NCBI RefSeq assembly: GCF_009930815.1
Contig: NZ_CP022222.1
Location: forward strand, 5,622,501 to 5,686,500
Source: Bradyrhizobium sp. CCBAU 051011
Lineage (GTDB): Bacteria > Pseudomonadota > Alphaproteobacteria > Rhizobiales > Xanthobacteraceae
Length of the DNA stretch: 64,000 nucleotides
Reading direction: 5' to 3'
Part shown: in pieces, positions 1 to 9,107 of the stretch
Layout: each line of letters starts with the position of its first letter
Numbering within the stretch: the stretch's first letter is position 1
The notes under the pieces: model-generated
What the model saw: the letters and a program-made list of their open reading frames with translations, nothing else
Database searches by the model: none
Told to the model about the DNA's origin: nothing
Program-made: the position numbers and the translations under genes

Positions 1-2094
1 AAGCAGGGTCGCCAGCACCGGCGGACCGGGCGGCACCTCAACGACCTTGATGCTGGTGCCCTTGGGAACGCCAACTGCCTTCAGCCGCTGCCGCAGATCA
101 AGCGCGATGTCGTGGCTCGCCCGCTTGCGGTCGGTGCGCGCGGCGAGGTTGACCTGCAGCTCGCCCAGTTCGGGGCGTTCGCGCAGGTAGTAGTGACGCA
201 CGAGGCCGTTGAAGTTGAATGGTGCCGGCGTGCCGGCATAGGCCTGCACGGAAGTGATCTCGGGCAATCCGCGCGCAATGTCGGCCGCGGCGAACAGCGT
301 CCGCTCGGTGTCCTCCAGGCTCGCGCCCTCGGGCAGATCGACCACGACCGCGATCTCGGACTTGTTGTCGAACGGCAGCAATTTGACGGTGACGGATTTG
401 GTCGCAAACAGCGTCATCGACAGCAGCGTCGCGACGCCGACGCCGATCAGGAAGATCCAGGACGTGCGCTTGCTGCGGATGATCGGGGTGGCGAAGCGGC
501 GGTAGACGCGCCCGAGTACACCTTCGTCATGCGCAGCGTGAGCCGGGCCCGCGGCGCCTTCCTTCGGCGCTAGCCGCAGCATCAGCCACGGCGCTACCAC
601 CATGGCGAGGAAGAACGAGAACAGCATCGCTGCCGACGCATTGGCCGGGATCGGCGCCATATAGGGGCCCATCAGCCCCGACACGAACAGCATCGGCAAT
701 AGCGCGGCGACGACGGTCAGGGTCGCAACGATAGTCGGATTACCGACCTCGGCGACGGCCTCGATCGTCGCCTGCACGCGGGGACGGCCGTCCTTCATCG
801 CCCAATGGCGGGCGATGTTCTCGACCACGACGATGGCGTCGTCGACCAGGATGCCGATCGAGAAGATCAGCGCGAACAGGCTGACGCGGTTGATGGTGTA
901 GCCCATCAGGTTGGCGGCAAACATCGTCAGCAGGATCGTGGTCGGGATTACGACCAGCGTCACCAGCGCCTCGCGCCAGCCGATCGCAATCGCGATCAGG
1001 CCAACGATCGAAACCGTCGCCAAGCCGAGATGAAACAGCAACTCGTTGGCTTTTTCGTTGGCGGTCTCACCGTAGTCGCGGGTGACAGTGACTTCCACGC
1101 CATCGGGAATTAGGCGCGACTTCAGCCCCTCGAGCCGGTGTGCGATATCCTCCGAGACCACCACCGCATTGGCGCCGGCCCGCTTGGCTAGCGCCAGGCT
1201 GACCGCGGGAACGCGCTGCCAGTTGCCTTTACCGTCGCGCGCATCGTTCCAGACGCGGCGCTCGCTCGTGTTCGGCCCGATGACGACGGAGGCGACGTCC
1301 TTGACGTAGACAGTCCGACCGTCTCGGGTCGAGATCAGCAACAGGCCGATATCGGGAATGCCCGAAAGCGTTTGCCCGGCCGCGACGCCGCGAACTATCC
1401 CGGCTTCACGAACCTGGCCAGCCAGGAACGAGCGGTTAGCGTCCTTCACCTTGCCGACGAGCTGCTGCAGCGTGACGCCAAACAACGACAGCTTCTCCGG
1501 ATCGGGTTCGACCCTGATCTGTTGGGCGGCGCCGCCGGAGATGTAAGTCAGCCCGATGCTGTCGACTTTCATCAATTCGGCGCGCAGCTTGTCGGCGAGC
1601 TCGTAGAGATCCTTGTCCGTCCAGCGGTCGGCGGCTTCGGGTTTAGGTGAAAGCGTTAGCACGGTGACGGCGACGTCATTGATGCCGCGCCCGATGATCA
1701 ATGGCTCGGGAATGCCGACCGGGATGCGGTCCAGATTGGCGCGGATCTTCTCGTGGACGCGCAGGATCGCGTCCTCCGACTTGGTGCCGACCAAAAAGCG
1801 CGCCGTGACCAGGACGCGGTCGTCTTCGGTCTGGCTATAGACGTGCTCCACGCCGTCGATGCCCTTGACGATGGCCTCGAGCGGTTTGGTGACCAGTTCG
1901 ACCGCGTCAGGTCCCCGCAAGCCGTCGGCGTTGACGCGGATGTCGACCATGGGGACGCTGATCTGCGGTTCTTCCTCGCGCGGGATAACGACGACGGCCA
2001 TGAGGCCGACGATGAGTGAGGCGAGCAGGAAGAGGGGCGTCAGCGGCGAACCGATGGTCGCGCGCGTTAGCCGCCCGGACAGGCCGAGATTCAT
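1..2094 (-). CDS. RND efflux transporter permease, partial (3' end outside window)
   Basis: Inner-membrane proton-driven pump subunit of the AcrB/MexF/CusA superfamily. About 698 residues are visible, against more than 1000 in full-length members, because the gene runs off the left edge. It starts at the ATG at 2094-2092 (Met-Asn-Leu-Gly). An N-terminal membrane segment is followed by a periplasmic porter domain, then the characteristic membrane block near residues 330-460 with the run SIGILVDDAIVVVENI, which is the RND motif before TM4. The start overlaps the stop of the upstream adaptor gene by 4 nt (ATGA), so the two are translationally coupled. Adaptor, pump and the ArsR gene at 3187-3519 appear to form one leftward operon. 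The substrate cannot be read from the sequence; the ArsR neighbour and the divergent sqr gene suggest a link to sulfur or thiol stress (inference). Confidence 0.93.
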   Translation of the reverse strand, partial: MNLGLSGRLTRATIGSPLTPLFLLASLIVGLMAVVVIPREEEPQISVPMVDIRVNADGLRGPDAVELVTKPLEAIVKGIDGVEHVYSQTEDDRVLVTARFLVGTKSEDAILRVHEKIRANLDRIPVGIPEPLIIGRGINDVAVTVLTLSPKPEAADRWTDKDLYELADKLRAELMKVDSIGLTYISGGAAQQIRVEPDPEKLSLFGVTLQQLVGKVKDANRSFLAGQVREAGIVRGVAAGQTLSGIPDIGLLLISTRDGRTVYVKDVASVVIGPNTSERRVWNDARDGKGNWQRVPAVSLALAKRAGANAVVVSEDIAHRLEGLKSRLIPDGVEVTVTRDYGETANEKANELLFHLGLATVSIVGLIAIAIGWREALVTLVVIPTTILLTMFAANLMGYTINRVSLFALIFSIGILVDDAIVVVENIARHWAMKDGRPRVQATIEAVAEVGNPTIVATLTVVAALLPMLFVSGLMGPYMAPIPANASAAMLFSFFLAMVVAPWLMLRLAPKEGAAGPAHAAHDEGVLGRVYRRFATPIIRSKRTSWIFLIGVGVATLLSMTLFATKSVTVKLLPFDNKSEIAVVVDLPEGASLEDTERTLFAAADIARGLPEITSVQAYAGTPAPFNFNGLVRHYYLRERPELGELQVNLAARTDRKRASHDIALDLRQRLKAVGVPKGTSIKVVEVPPGPPVLATLL

Positions 2095-3080
2095 GGCTGC
2101 ACCAACTGGTCGCCGGCCCGGATGCCGGAGAGAATTTCGAGGCCGTTGGGAAGCTCAGGCGAAGGCCGGTCGCGGCCGCGCTGCACTGGCGCGCTGATGG
2201 TGCGATCGCCTTGGCGGATTTGGACGTAGTCGATGCCGAAGCGCGTGGTCACGTAGGAGGAGGGGATCACAAGGGCGGTCCGCTCGCCGCCGGAAATCCA
2301 GACTCTGAGCCGGTCGCCGACGAAATATTCGCCGAGGTTTTCCACCGTGGCATCGGCGATGACGCGGCCGTCCTCGATCTGCGGATAGACGAGGTCGATC
2401 GTGCCGGATTTTGAAATCTGTTCGCCGAACTCGGCGCCATCGACGCGGATCTTGTCGCCGGCCTTCAGGAAGCGGGCATGCCGTTCCGGCACCCGCAGCC
2501 GCAGCTTGAAATTCTGCTGCGCGATCATCGCAATAGGGTCGCCGGGCAGGACAACGGAACCGACTGCCACCAGCTTTTTCAGGACGCGCCCGCCGGCCGG
2601 AGCAAGCACCTTTCCTTCAGTAAGCTGCTGCTGGACGACCGCGCGCTCCGCAGTCCTGGCCCGCAGACCGTTTTCGGCGACGTTGAGTGCGGTCCGCGCT
2701 TCTTCGAGTTTGACGCGGGGAAGCGTACCGCGCTCCACCAGACCTTCGATACGGGTAAAATCGATTTGCGCCTGGTTCGATTGCGCCTGCAACGCGTCGA
2801 TCTGGGCGTCGAGCGCCTTCATCTGCAAAGCGAGCTTTTCGTCTCCGATCGCTGCGATCGCTTGGCCGCTGGTAACCGGATCGCCCTCGCGGACGTTGAG
2901 CTGGACAACGATGCCGCCAATGCGCCCGCGCGCCGGCACGACGCTGATGCTCTCGACGGTGGCGAACACCGCCTTCTCGTCGGCGACTGACCGTGAAGCC
3001 ACCGTCAGGGTTTCCGCGGCGGCCCAAGGCGCGCTGAACGCCGCTGCCGCGACAATGCCGAATGTCATCAATCTACGCAT
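2091..3080 (-). CDS. RND efflux periplasmic adaptor subunit (HlyD/MFP family)
   Basis: Membrane fusion protein of 329 aa that would bridge the RND pump to an outer-membrane channel. A signal peptide is visible at the N-terminus (hydrophobic stretch ending in AAAE near residue 23). A biotinyl-lipoyl-like half motif follows (GRIGGIVVQLNVREGD, about 50-66), then a helical hairpin of about 70 residues, a second lipoyl half (GRVLKKLVAVGSVVLPGD, about 163-180) and a C-terminal beta-barrel region. Its stop overlaps the start of the RND permease by 4 nt, and the ArsR gene lies 106 bp upstream on the same strand. Length and domain order are normal for the family. Confidence 0.9.
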   Translation of the reverse strand: MRRLMTFGIVAAAAFSAPWAAAETLTVASRSVADEKAVFATVESISVVPARGRIGGIVVQLNVREGDPVTSGQAIAAIGDEKLALQMKALDAQIDALQAQSNQAQIDFTRIEGLVERGTLPRVKLEEARTALNVAENGLRARTAERAVVQQQLTEGKVLAPAGGRVLKKLVAVGSVVLPGDPIAMIAQQNFKLRLRVPERHARFLKAGDKIRVDGAEFGEQISKSGTIDLVYPQIEDGRVIADATVENLGEYFVGDRLRVWISGGERTALVIPSSYVTTRFGIDYVQIRQGDRTISAPVQRGRDRPSPELPNGLEILSGIRAGDQLVQP

Positions 3081-3186
3081 GTTTCATCCACCCGGTGGGA
3101 AGCGCGCCTCAGAGCGGCGCTCTCTGATTTCTCGCGGAATGGCCGCTGAGATATTGACCTGCCTCAAGATGCCGTTGCACCGGGCT

Positions 3187-3519
3187 CTATGGCTTTTTCT
3201 TCGGCTTCGCAGCCTTCGGAGGCGCGCAATAGACCTGATAGAGCGCTTTCAGGACTTGGCGCGCGGGTTCGCTGGCGATCGAGTAGTAGATCGTCTGGGC
3301 GTCGCGGCGCGCTGACACCAGGCCATCCTTGCGCAGGAGGGCAAGATGCTGGGACACCGTGGAGTCGCGAAGACCCAGGAATTGCGCGAGATCGCCGACC
3401 GAGCGCTCGCCATCGATTAATTGGCAGATGATCAGCAAGCGGTGCCGGTTGGAAAGCGCCTTCAGGAGGTCGCTGGCCTGATCGGCCGCGGCTTCCATTT
3501 CCGTGCTATTTATTTTCAT
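3187..3519 (-). CDS. ArsR/SmtB-family regulator with BigR/SqrR-like cysteine pair
   Basis: Winged-helix repressor of 110 aa. The DNA-reading helix is visible as LRDSTVSQHLALLRKDGLV (about 50-68). Two cysteines occur at the positions used by the persulfide sensors BigR and SqrR: one in LLIICQLIDGE (about residue 32) and one in YQVYCAPP near the C-terminus (about 97). In that known family an oxidised or polysulfide-bridged pair releases DNA. The gene is divergent from sqr at 3626 and heads the RND adaptor/pump operon, so it most likely controls both directions from the shared intergenic region in response to reactive sulfur. The ligand is inferred from cysteine placement and context; other ArsR ligands remain possible. 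Confidence 0.85.
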   Translation of the reverse strand: MKINSTEMEAAADQASDLLKALSNRHRLLIICQLIDGERSVGDLAQFLGLRDSTVSQHLALLRKDGLVSARRDAQTIYYSIASEPARQVLKALYQVYCAPPKAAKPKKKP

Positions 3520-3520
3520 A

Positions 3521-3550
3521 CTTGCGTATATACGAGATTACGAATATATG
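3521..3550. promoter_or_regulatory. Candidate ArsR operator between divergent arsR and sqr
   Basis: The 106-bp gap between the ArsR start (3519) and the sqr start (3626) holds an AT-rich stretch in otherwise GC-rich DNA. It contains the perfect 10-bp palindrome CGTATATACG at 3525-3534, followed by a related half site CGAATATAT at 3541-3549. This is the kind of site bound by ArsR/BigR-type dimers and would serve both divergent units. The assignment is by position and symmetry only. Confidence 0.5.
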
Positions 3551-3625
3551 GTCAAGGGACGCGGTTGAAAATGTCACAACAGATCGGCGCGGCCGCACAG
3601 GGAAATGCAGCAAAAGGAAGCGAGC

Positions 3626-4912
3626 ATGGCAGAAGTTGTGGTGATTGGAGCCGGACTCAGCGGCACATTGATGGCCTACGAGTTGTTGCCGCAGTTGCAG
3701 CAGGATGACCGCCTGACCGTGATTTCGCAGGGGCCAGTCTATCATTTCGTCCCATCCAACCCCTGGGTTGCGATCGGCTGGCGCAAGCGCGGCGACATCG
3801 AGATCGATCTGGCCGACGTGATGAAGCGCAAGGGCATCCGGTTGCTGACGCAAGGCGCGCAACGGGTGCACCCGGAGGTCAACCGCGTCGAGCTCGCGGA
3901 CGGCACGTCGATCGACTACGACTATCTGGTCGTCGCCACTGGGCCGCAACTGGCCTTCGATGAAATTCCGGGACTCGGTCCCGAGGGCCACACCCAATCG
4001 ATCTGCCACGTCGATCACGCCGCGCAAGCCAAGGATACCTTCGAGAAGCTCGCGGCAAATCCGGGGCCGGTGGTGATCGGCGCCGTTCAGGGCGCGTCCT
4101 GCTTCGGGCCAGCCTACGAATTCCTGTTTATTCTGGAGACCGAGCTGCGTCGGCGAAAGCTGCGCGATCGCGTGCCGATGACGTTCGTGACGTCAGAGCC
4201 CTATATCGGCCATCTCGGCCTCGATGGCGTCGGCGACACCAAGGGCCTGCTCGAGCGCGAAATGCGCGAGAAGCACGTCAAGTGGATCACCAGCGCGCGT
4301 GTCAAGAATGTCGAGCAGGGCAAGATGACGATCGAGGAGGTTGCGGACGACGGGTCGGTCCGCAAGACCCACGAACTGCCATTCGCCTATTCGATGATGC
4401 TGCCCGCGTTCCGCGGTGTCGACGCGGTCAGAGGCATCGAGAAGCTGACTAACCCCCGCGGCTTCGTGATCGTCGACAAGCACCAGCGCAATCCGGCGTT
4501 CCCGAACGTGTTCGGCATTGGCGTCTGCGTCGCGATCGCGCCGGTCGGCGCAACGCCGGTTCCGGTCGGCGTGCCGAAGACCGGCTTCATGATCGAATCG
4601 ATGGTCACGGCGACAGCGATGGACATCGGCGCTCTGCTGCGTGGCGAGGCGCCATCGGTGCAGCCGACCTGGAACGCGATTTGTCTGGCGGATTTCGGTG
4701 ACTCCGGCGTCGCCTTCCTTGCGCAGCCGCAAATCCCGCCCCGCAACGTCAACTGGTCGTCGAAGGGTGAATGGGTTCATCTCGCCAAGGTCGCCTTCGA
4801 GAAATACTTCCTGCGCAAGATCCGGCGCGGTGAAAGCGAGCCATTCTATGAGCGCTTCCTGCTCGACAAGCTGAACATCGCCAAGATCAAGGAGGTGAAA
4901 ACGGGGACATGA
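3626..4912 (+). CDS. sqr: Sulfide:quinone oxidoreductase
   Basis: Membrane-associated FAD enzyme that oxidises sulfide and passes electrons to quinone. The start at 3626 (MAEVVVIGAG) is preferred over the ATG at 3605 because a ribosome site AGGAAG lies 6 nt upstream. An N-terminal dinucleotide-binding fold is seen (GAGLSGT). The three cysteines of the known SQR mechanism are all present in recognisable contexts: SICHVDHA, GASCFGPAYEF and TWNAICLADFG. The C-terminus has the amphipathic stretch WVHLAKVAFEKYFLRK used for membrane attachment in this family. The stop overlaps the thioredoxin start by 4 nt. It is divergent from the two-cysteine ArsR, so induction by sulfide or polysulfide is likely. 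Confidence 0.93.
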   Translation: MAEVVVIGAGLSGTLMAYELLPQLQQDDRLTVISQGPVYHFVPSNPWVAIGWRKRGDIEIDLADVMKRKGIRLLTQGAQRVHPEVNRVELADGTSIDYDYLVVATGPQLAFDEIPGLGPEGHTQSICHVDHAAQAKDTFEKLAANPGPVVIGAVQGASCFGPAYEFLFILETELRRRKLRDRVPMTFVTSEPYIGHLGLDGVGDTKGLLEREMREKHVKWITSARVKNVEQGKMTIEEVADDGSVRKTHELPFAYSMMLPAFRGVDAVRGIEKLTNPRGFVIVDKHQRNPAFPNVFGIGVCVAIAPVGATPVPVGVPKTGFMIESMVTATAMDIGALLRGEAPSVQPTWNAICLADFGDSGVAFLAQPQIPPRNVNWSSKGEWVHLAKVAFEKYFLRKIRRGESEPFYERFLLDKLNIAKIKEVKTGT

Positions 4913-5352
4913 GCGAAGGTCGAAAGGTCGTCTGCGGCAATTGTGGAAAGACCAACCGGCTGCCCGCCGAACGGGCGCCGGCGGCGGCGCGCTGCGGATC
5001 CTGCCACCAGCCGATCTTCAGCGGTCATCCCATCGAGGTCGACGAAGCGGGCCTCAGTCGCCACCTGGCGAACAGCGACATCCCGCTACTGGTCGACGTC
5101 TGGGCGCCGTGGTGCGGTCCGTGCCGCGCGATGGCGCCGATGTTCGAGCGCGCCGCCGGCGAGCTCGAACCGAACGTTCGCCTCTTGAAACTCAACTCCG
5201 ACAAAGCGCCCGCCGTTTCCCACCGCCTTGGCATCAGCGGCATCCCGACGCTGCTGTTGATGCGCGGCGGCCGCGAGATTGCGCGCACCGCCGGCGCGAT
5301 GGACGCGCAGCGAATTGTGGCATGGACGAAGGCCGGGCTCGCCCGGCCGTGA
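4909..5352 (+). CDS. trxC: Thioredoxin 2 (zinc-ribbon thioredoxin)
   Basis: Cytoplasmic disulfide reductase of 147 aa, the normal length for TrxC. An N-terminal zinc finger is made by CGNC and CGSC (about residues 9-12 and 29-32). The thioredoxin fold carries the active site WCGPC (about 65-69) and the conserved cis-proline loop SGIPTLLL. It is translationally coupled to sqr (ATGA overlap at 4909-4912). A thioredoxin here could reduce persulfide or polysulfide formed by SQR (inference from context). Confidence 0.92.
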   Translation: MSEGRKVVCGNCGKTNRLPAERAPAAARCGSCHQPIFSGHPIEVDEAGLSRHLANSDIPLLVDVWAPWCGPCRAMAPMFERAAGELEPNVRLLKLNSDKAPAVSHRLGISGIPTLLLMRGGREIARTAGAMDAQRIVAWTKAGLARP

Positions 5353-5394
5353 CTCTCAAACCTCGGAATCTAAACCTAAGCAAAGGAATGCATC

Positions 5395-5598
5395 ATGAAT
5401 ATCGATAAAGCAGTGCTGATGTTCGCCGGACTTGTCGTGCTGCTCGGGCTGACGCTCGGCTGGCTGGTCAGCCCGTACTGGTACCTGCTGACCGCATTCG
5501 CCGGGCTGAACATGATCCAGGCGTCGATCACGGGGTTCTGTCCCGCCGCGATCGTATTCAAGAAGCTCGGCGTGCGCGGCGGCTGTGCGTTCTCGTAA
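5395..5598 (+). CDS. DUF2892 (YgaP-type) small inner-membrane protein
   Basis: This 67-residue protein has two hydrophobic helices (about 8-27 and 31-50) and the family pattern N-I-D-K, GLTLGWLVSPYW, FAGLNMIQASITGFCP. The same domain forms the membrane anchor of YgaP-type rhodaneses and is common in sulfur-oxidation operons next to sqr, blh and TSUP genes. It starts 42 nt after trxC, with AGGAATGCATC upstream of the ATG. Cys near FCPAAIV is conserved in the family. Exact role unknown. Confidence 0.85.
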   Translation: MNIDKAVLMFAGLVVLLGLTLGWLVSPYWYLLTAFAGLNMIQASITGFCPAAIVFKKLGVRGGCAFS

Positions 5599-5968
5599 CG
5601 AAGATCTTATGCGAAAATGATCGCGCATCACGATTGCCTGCACATGCTCAGAGAATATACGTCTCCGTCAAATCGATCGGCGAGAGCATGCCAAACGTTG
5701 CGTTCTCGGCTTGCGGGAACACGAGCGACGCGATGAAAAAGGCAGAGGGCAAGGAAATTCCGCTGGTCACACAGGCCAGGAATGTCCCAGCTGGTGTTGT
5801 CCGTCTGATGGAGCTTCAAGAGAAAGGATGGAGCTACGTACGTCCCTGAACACTTCGCTGTGACGGACGATGACGTATGTGTCCTCACAAGATCGTCGAG
5901 CAACTTCAAGAGGCATTCGAGAAACGGATAGGCCAATTTCAAAGCTGGACCGTAGTGCCCCGATCGCG
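5599..5968. other. Intergenic stretch with one weak small ORF
   Basis: No convincing gene. A frame from 5689 to 5849 could encode about 53 residues (MPNVAFSACGNTSDAMKK...). Deleting the 4-nt duplication acgt-acgt near 5836 would extend it into ...VPEHFAVTDDDV, so it may be a broken small gene. I do not recognise it. The stretch ends at the FixK-type box at 5969. Confidence 0.3.
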
Positions 5969-5982
5969 TTGATCTAGCTCAA
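5969..5982. promoter_or_regulatory. FixK/FNR-type box upstream of the HlyD-FtsX-ABC exporter
   Basis: TTGATCTAGCTCAA fits TTGA-N6-TCAA exactly. It lies 90 nt upstream of the adaptor start at 6073, in a gap with no other gene. Confidence 0.6.
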
Positions 5983-6072
5983 TTGGCGCCCGCCCGTGGA
6001 TATTCGGCGAGGATGGGTTTTCTGGAAGGTGGACAACATGGGCCACGTCGTGGTCGGTGCTGGGCGGACGAG

Positions 6073-7230
6073 ATGAGCTCGCGCGCAATCAAGGTGGGGG
6101 CCGCGCTGGCCGTCATATCTCTTATTATGGCTGGCGGCTACTACTGGCGCTTTATGCGCGAAATTCCGGTTCGGACGATTGCGCCCGAGCAGAATGTGGA
6201 AATCCGCGTCTTCGGGGTCGGGAGCATCGAGGCGCTGGTCGTTTCAAAGGTGGGATTTCAGATCGCCGGAAAAGTAGTTGCCGTTGAAGCTGATCAGGGC
6301 GACTTGGTGAAGGCGGGTTCGCTGCTGGCAAAACTCGACGATGACGCCCAGCGCGCCAAGCTCAGGAGGAGCGAAGCCGCGCAACGACAGGCGGCCGCCA
6401 ATCTAGCCAAGATCGAGGCGCAGCGCGGGCGCGCCGAAATTTCCTACCAGCAGAAGAAGAGCGTCAATGCGCGCCGACAGACGCTCGCCGGTCGCGGGAG
6501 TGTGTCGCAAGAGGCTGCCGAGGATGCCCAGGCCGCGGAAGAAATCGCTCTTGGCGATGCCAAGATTATCGAGGCTGATACCAAGGTTGCCGCCGTGCTG
6601 CAGGAAGATGCCGCGTCTCAGCGTCAGCTCGATGCAGTTGTGCTTGCTCAGCACGAACTTCGGGCTCCGTTCGACGCCAGAATTATTGCTCGCAGCAAGG
6701 AGCTCGGCGGCATCGCGAACGCGGGCGAAGCTGTCTTCACACTGATCGCGCCTGCCTCCATCTGGGTAAAAGCGTATGTCGATGAAGCATTGGCCGGGGG
6801 CCTGACAACAGGCCAGCGTGCCCGAGTGCGCCTGCGATCTGACATGAATAACCTTTTCGAGGCGGAAGTCGTCCGCATCGATCAGGAGGACGATCGTCTT
6901 ACCGAGGAACGCCGCGTCTATGTGCGGTGCCGGGCTTGCGATCCGCGGCATCAGCTCCGGTACCTTGGCGAACAGGCCGAAGTCGAGATCGTCAAGGCAA
7001 CTGCGAGCGGTCTGTTCGTGCCGCTTAGATTTGTAGAAGGTTACGGCGGCCGGTCGGGCACGATCTGGTCGCTGCACAATGGCCGGCTTGCCAGGCAGCC
7101 GGTCCAGCTCGGCGAACGCCTGCTCGACGGGCGCATCCAGATTATTTCCGAGGTTCGGGGAGAAGTGGTGGCCGACGACCGGACCGACTTGCGTGAAGGC
7201 CGTGCGGCACGCCGTTACGGTGGGTCATGA
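6073..7230 (+). CDS. HlyD-family periplasmic adaptor of an ABC exporter (DevB/MacA-like)
   Basis: Adaptor of about 385 aa. I place the start at 6073 (MSSRAIKVG) rather than the upstream frame opening at 5983, since the preceding residues look non-coding and the hydrophobic anchor begins directly after 6073. One N-terminal membrane anchor is seen (about 7-23). A lipoyl half (GKVVAVEADQGDLVKAGSLL) is followed by a long coiled-coil hairpin rich in Ala/Gln/Glu, the second lipoyl half (LRAPFDARIIARSKELGG) and a beta-barrel. It is immediately followed by an FtsX-like permease and an ATPase, the usual DevBCA/MacAB order. The substrate is unknown. Confidence 0.85.
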   Translation: MSSRAIKVGAALAVISLIMAGGYYWRFMREIPVRTIAPEQNVEIRVFGVGSIEALVVSKVGFQIAGKVVAVEADQGDLVKAGSLLAKLDDDAQRAKLRRSEAAQRQAAANLAKIEAQRGRAEISYQQKKSVNARRQTLAGRGSVSQEAAEDAQAAEEIALGDAKIIEADTKVAAVLQEDAASQRQLDAVVLAQHELRAPFDARIIARSKELGGIANAGEAVFTLIAPASIWVKAYVDEALAGGLTTGQRARVRLRSDMNNLFEAEVVRIDQEDDRLTEERRVYVRCRACDPRHQLRYLGEQAEVEIVKATASGLFVPLRFVEGYGGRSGTIWSLHNGRLARQPVQLGERLLDGRIQIISEVRGEVVADDRTDLREGRAARRYGGS

Positions 7231-7231
7231 A

Positions 7232-8368
7232 GTGAATCTCGCTCTCAAAGACATCAGTCACAATCTCGGGCGCTTTCTGCTGACGTGTCTCGGGCTCAGC
7301 CTTCTTCTCGGCATTGTGCTTGCGATGGTCGGAATCTACCGCGGCCTGATCGAGGAATCGCTCGGGTTCGTGCGCGCGGCAGGCGGGCAGGTTTGGGTCG
7401 TGGAAGGCGGAACGCGCGGTCCCTTCGCCGAGGCTTCACGGATTCTCGGGGATACGCGCATCTCCATAGCTGCGCAATGGGGGGTTGCCGCAGCTGGCGG
7501 CGTCTCGTATCAGAACGTCGAAGCGCAGCATCGTGGGCAAACCAAGCGGCTGCTGGTTGTCGGTGCACAGATCGCACGGCCAGGCGAGGCGCGGTTGGTG
7601 GACGAAGGCCGGCCGATCATTCGCAGCCGTTACGAGGCTGTTGCTGACCGCGGCGCCGGGCTCGTGCTCGGAGAGCAGATCAAGCTCGGGCGCGATACGT
7701 TTACCGTGGTCGGATTGACCAGTAACCTTGTGGCTTCGGGCGGAGATCCGGTCATATTCATCACGCTGAGAGATGCTCAGAAGCTGCAATTCGACCTGAC
7801 GCCGGCGGCTGCGCGAAGAGAGGCCGTACGCAGTTCCGCGACAGCAGGAACGACCGACACGGTGAACGCAATCCTGGTGACGCTGATGCCCGGGATGGAC
7901 GCAAAGCGCTTCGCGCAGGACATCACGCGGTGGAAGCATCTCGCGGCGCTAACTCAGGAAGACCAGGAAACTGTTCTGGCACGTTCCGTTATCGATCGTG
8001 CGCGCCGTCAGATTGGCTTGTTCACAACCTTGTTCCTCACTGTTTCCACAGTGATTATCGGTCTCATCATCTACACCATGACAATCGACAAGAAGAAGGC
8101 GATTGCAACGTTGAAACTGATCGGGGCGCCCGATCGACGTATCATCGGGCTCATCGTTGAGCAGGCCCTTGCTATGGGAATAATCAGCTTCGTCGCCGGC
8201 GCTGCGTTGATAAATGCCGGTCAGGGCTATTTCCCGCGTCGGGTGGTTCTAGAGCTTACGGACGCGGCGATGCTGTTCGGGGTGGTGCTTATCGCCTGCT
8301 TGATTGCGAGTGCGCTGGGCGTGCGCACGGCGCTCAGAATTGATCCTGCCTCAGCACTCGCGGGGTAG
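7232..8368 (+). CDS. FtsX-like ABC transporter permease (DevC/MacB type)
   Basis: Permease of about 378 aa. The frame is open from 7079, but the region before 7232 overlaps the adaptor. GTG at 7232 (MNLALKDISHNLGRFLLT) with GGTGGG 8 nt upstream is the best start, and GTG 7220 is an alternative. TM1 is near residues 14-36. A large extracytoplasmic domain follows, then the three C-terminal FtsX helices (LFTTLFLTVSTVIIGLIIYTM, the LIVEQALAMGIISF region and AAMLFGVVLIACLIASALG). It would work with the adaptor at 6073 and the ATPase at 8371. Confidence 0.85.
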   Translation: MNLALKDISHNLGRFLLTCLGLSLLLGIVLAMVGIYRGLIEESLGFVRAAGGQVWVVEGGTRGPFAEASRILGDTRISIAAQWGVAAAGGVSYQNVEAQHRGQTKRLLVVGAQIARPGEARLVDEGRPIIRSRYEAVADRGAGLVLGEQIKLGRDTFTVVGLTSNLVASGGDPVIFITLRDAQKLQFDLTPAAARREAVRSSATAGTTDTVNAILVTLMPGMDAKRFAQDITRWKHLAALTQEDQETVLARSVIDRARRQIGLFTTLFLTVSTVIIGLIIYTMTIDKKKAIATLKLIGAPDRRIIGLIVEQALAMGIISFVAGAALINAGQGYFPRRVVLELTDAAMLFGVVLIACLIASALGVRTALRIDPASALAG

Positions 8369-8370
8369 TC

Positions 8371-9073
8371 ATGGCCGGGTCTCCTGTCGTCGAAGTCAGA
8401 AGGATCAGCAAGCATTTTGGCGAGGGGCCGGCCCGCGTCGACGCGCTTCGTGAGGTTTCGCTCGATTCTTTCCAGGAACCGTGATCGGCTTGCGTGGGCC
8501 CACGGATCGGGCAAGAGTACGTTGCTCAATGTAATCGGCTGCATTCTCGAACCGAGCTCCGGAGCCATGCGGTTCAACGGCGAATTGGTTTATGATGGCA
8601 AATGGCTGCGCGCCGACCTGCGCGGTTTGCGGCTGGAGAGGATCGGCTTCATCTTCCAATCCCACAATCTTCTGCCGTTTCTAAATGCCTGGGAGAATAT
8701 CGCGGTAGCTCGCATATTGGCGGGGGCCGGCCCAGCACAAGCCAAGGGTCGCGCACTCGAAGTGCTCACCTATTTGGGAATCGAACGCCGCCAAGACGCC
8801 ATGCCGAGTGAGCTTTCAGGTGGGGAGGCGCAGCGAGTCGCAATTGCCCGCGCGCTCGCTAATGATCCGCGCATCATTTTGGCAGATGAGCCAACGGCAG
8901 CGCTCGATTCGCCGCGCGCGGGGGCCGTCATGGACCTGTTGAGGAAGGTGGCCACGGAGCGCCGTACCGCCGTGATCGTGGTCACGCATGATGAAAAAAT
9001 CTTCGACCGGTTCGACCATATCTATTCGTTGCGAGACGGAGCACTTGAGCCCACTCGCGCCAGCGCCGCGTAG
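8371..9073 (+). pseudogene. ABC exporter ATPase (DevA/LolD-like) with two frameshifts
   Basis: Starts 2 nt after the permease stop. The first part (MAGSPVVEVRRISKHFGEG...ALREVSLD) is in one frame and meets a TGA at 8482. The next stretch, GTVIGLRGP, reads in a second frame (8475-8501). Walker A (GSGKSTLL, from 8504) and everything downstream reads in a third frame to 9073: Q-loop, signature LSGGEAQRVAIARAL, Walker B IILADEP, and the H-loop. Adding one T near 8467 and one G near 8504 restores a single normal ATPase of about 235 aa. Both losses sit in or beside short homopolymers, so sequencing error is as possible as true decay. If real, the exporter lacks a working ATPase. Confidence 0.85.
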
Positions 9074-9088
9074 CCCATAACTCAATCC

Positions 9089-9107
9089 GATCAAGAATCG
9101 CTTGATC
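9089..9107. terminator. Hairpin between convergent genes
   Basis: GATCAAG (9089-9095), loop AATCG, CTTGATC (9101-9107) is a perfect 7-bp stem between the ABC ATPase (+) and the MBL-fold gene (-). It overlaps the stop codon of the latter. There is no clear T tract, so its use as a bidirectional terminator is only likely. Confidence 0.35.
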
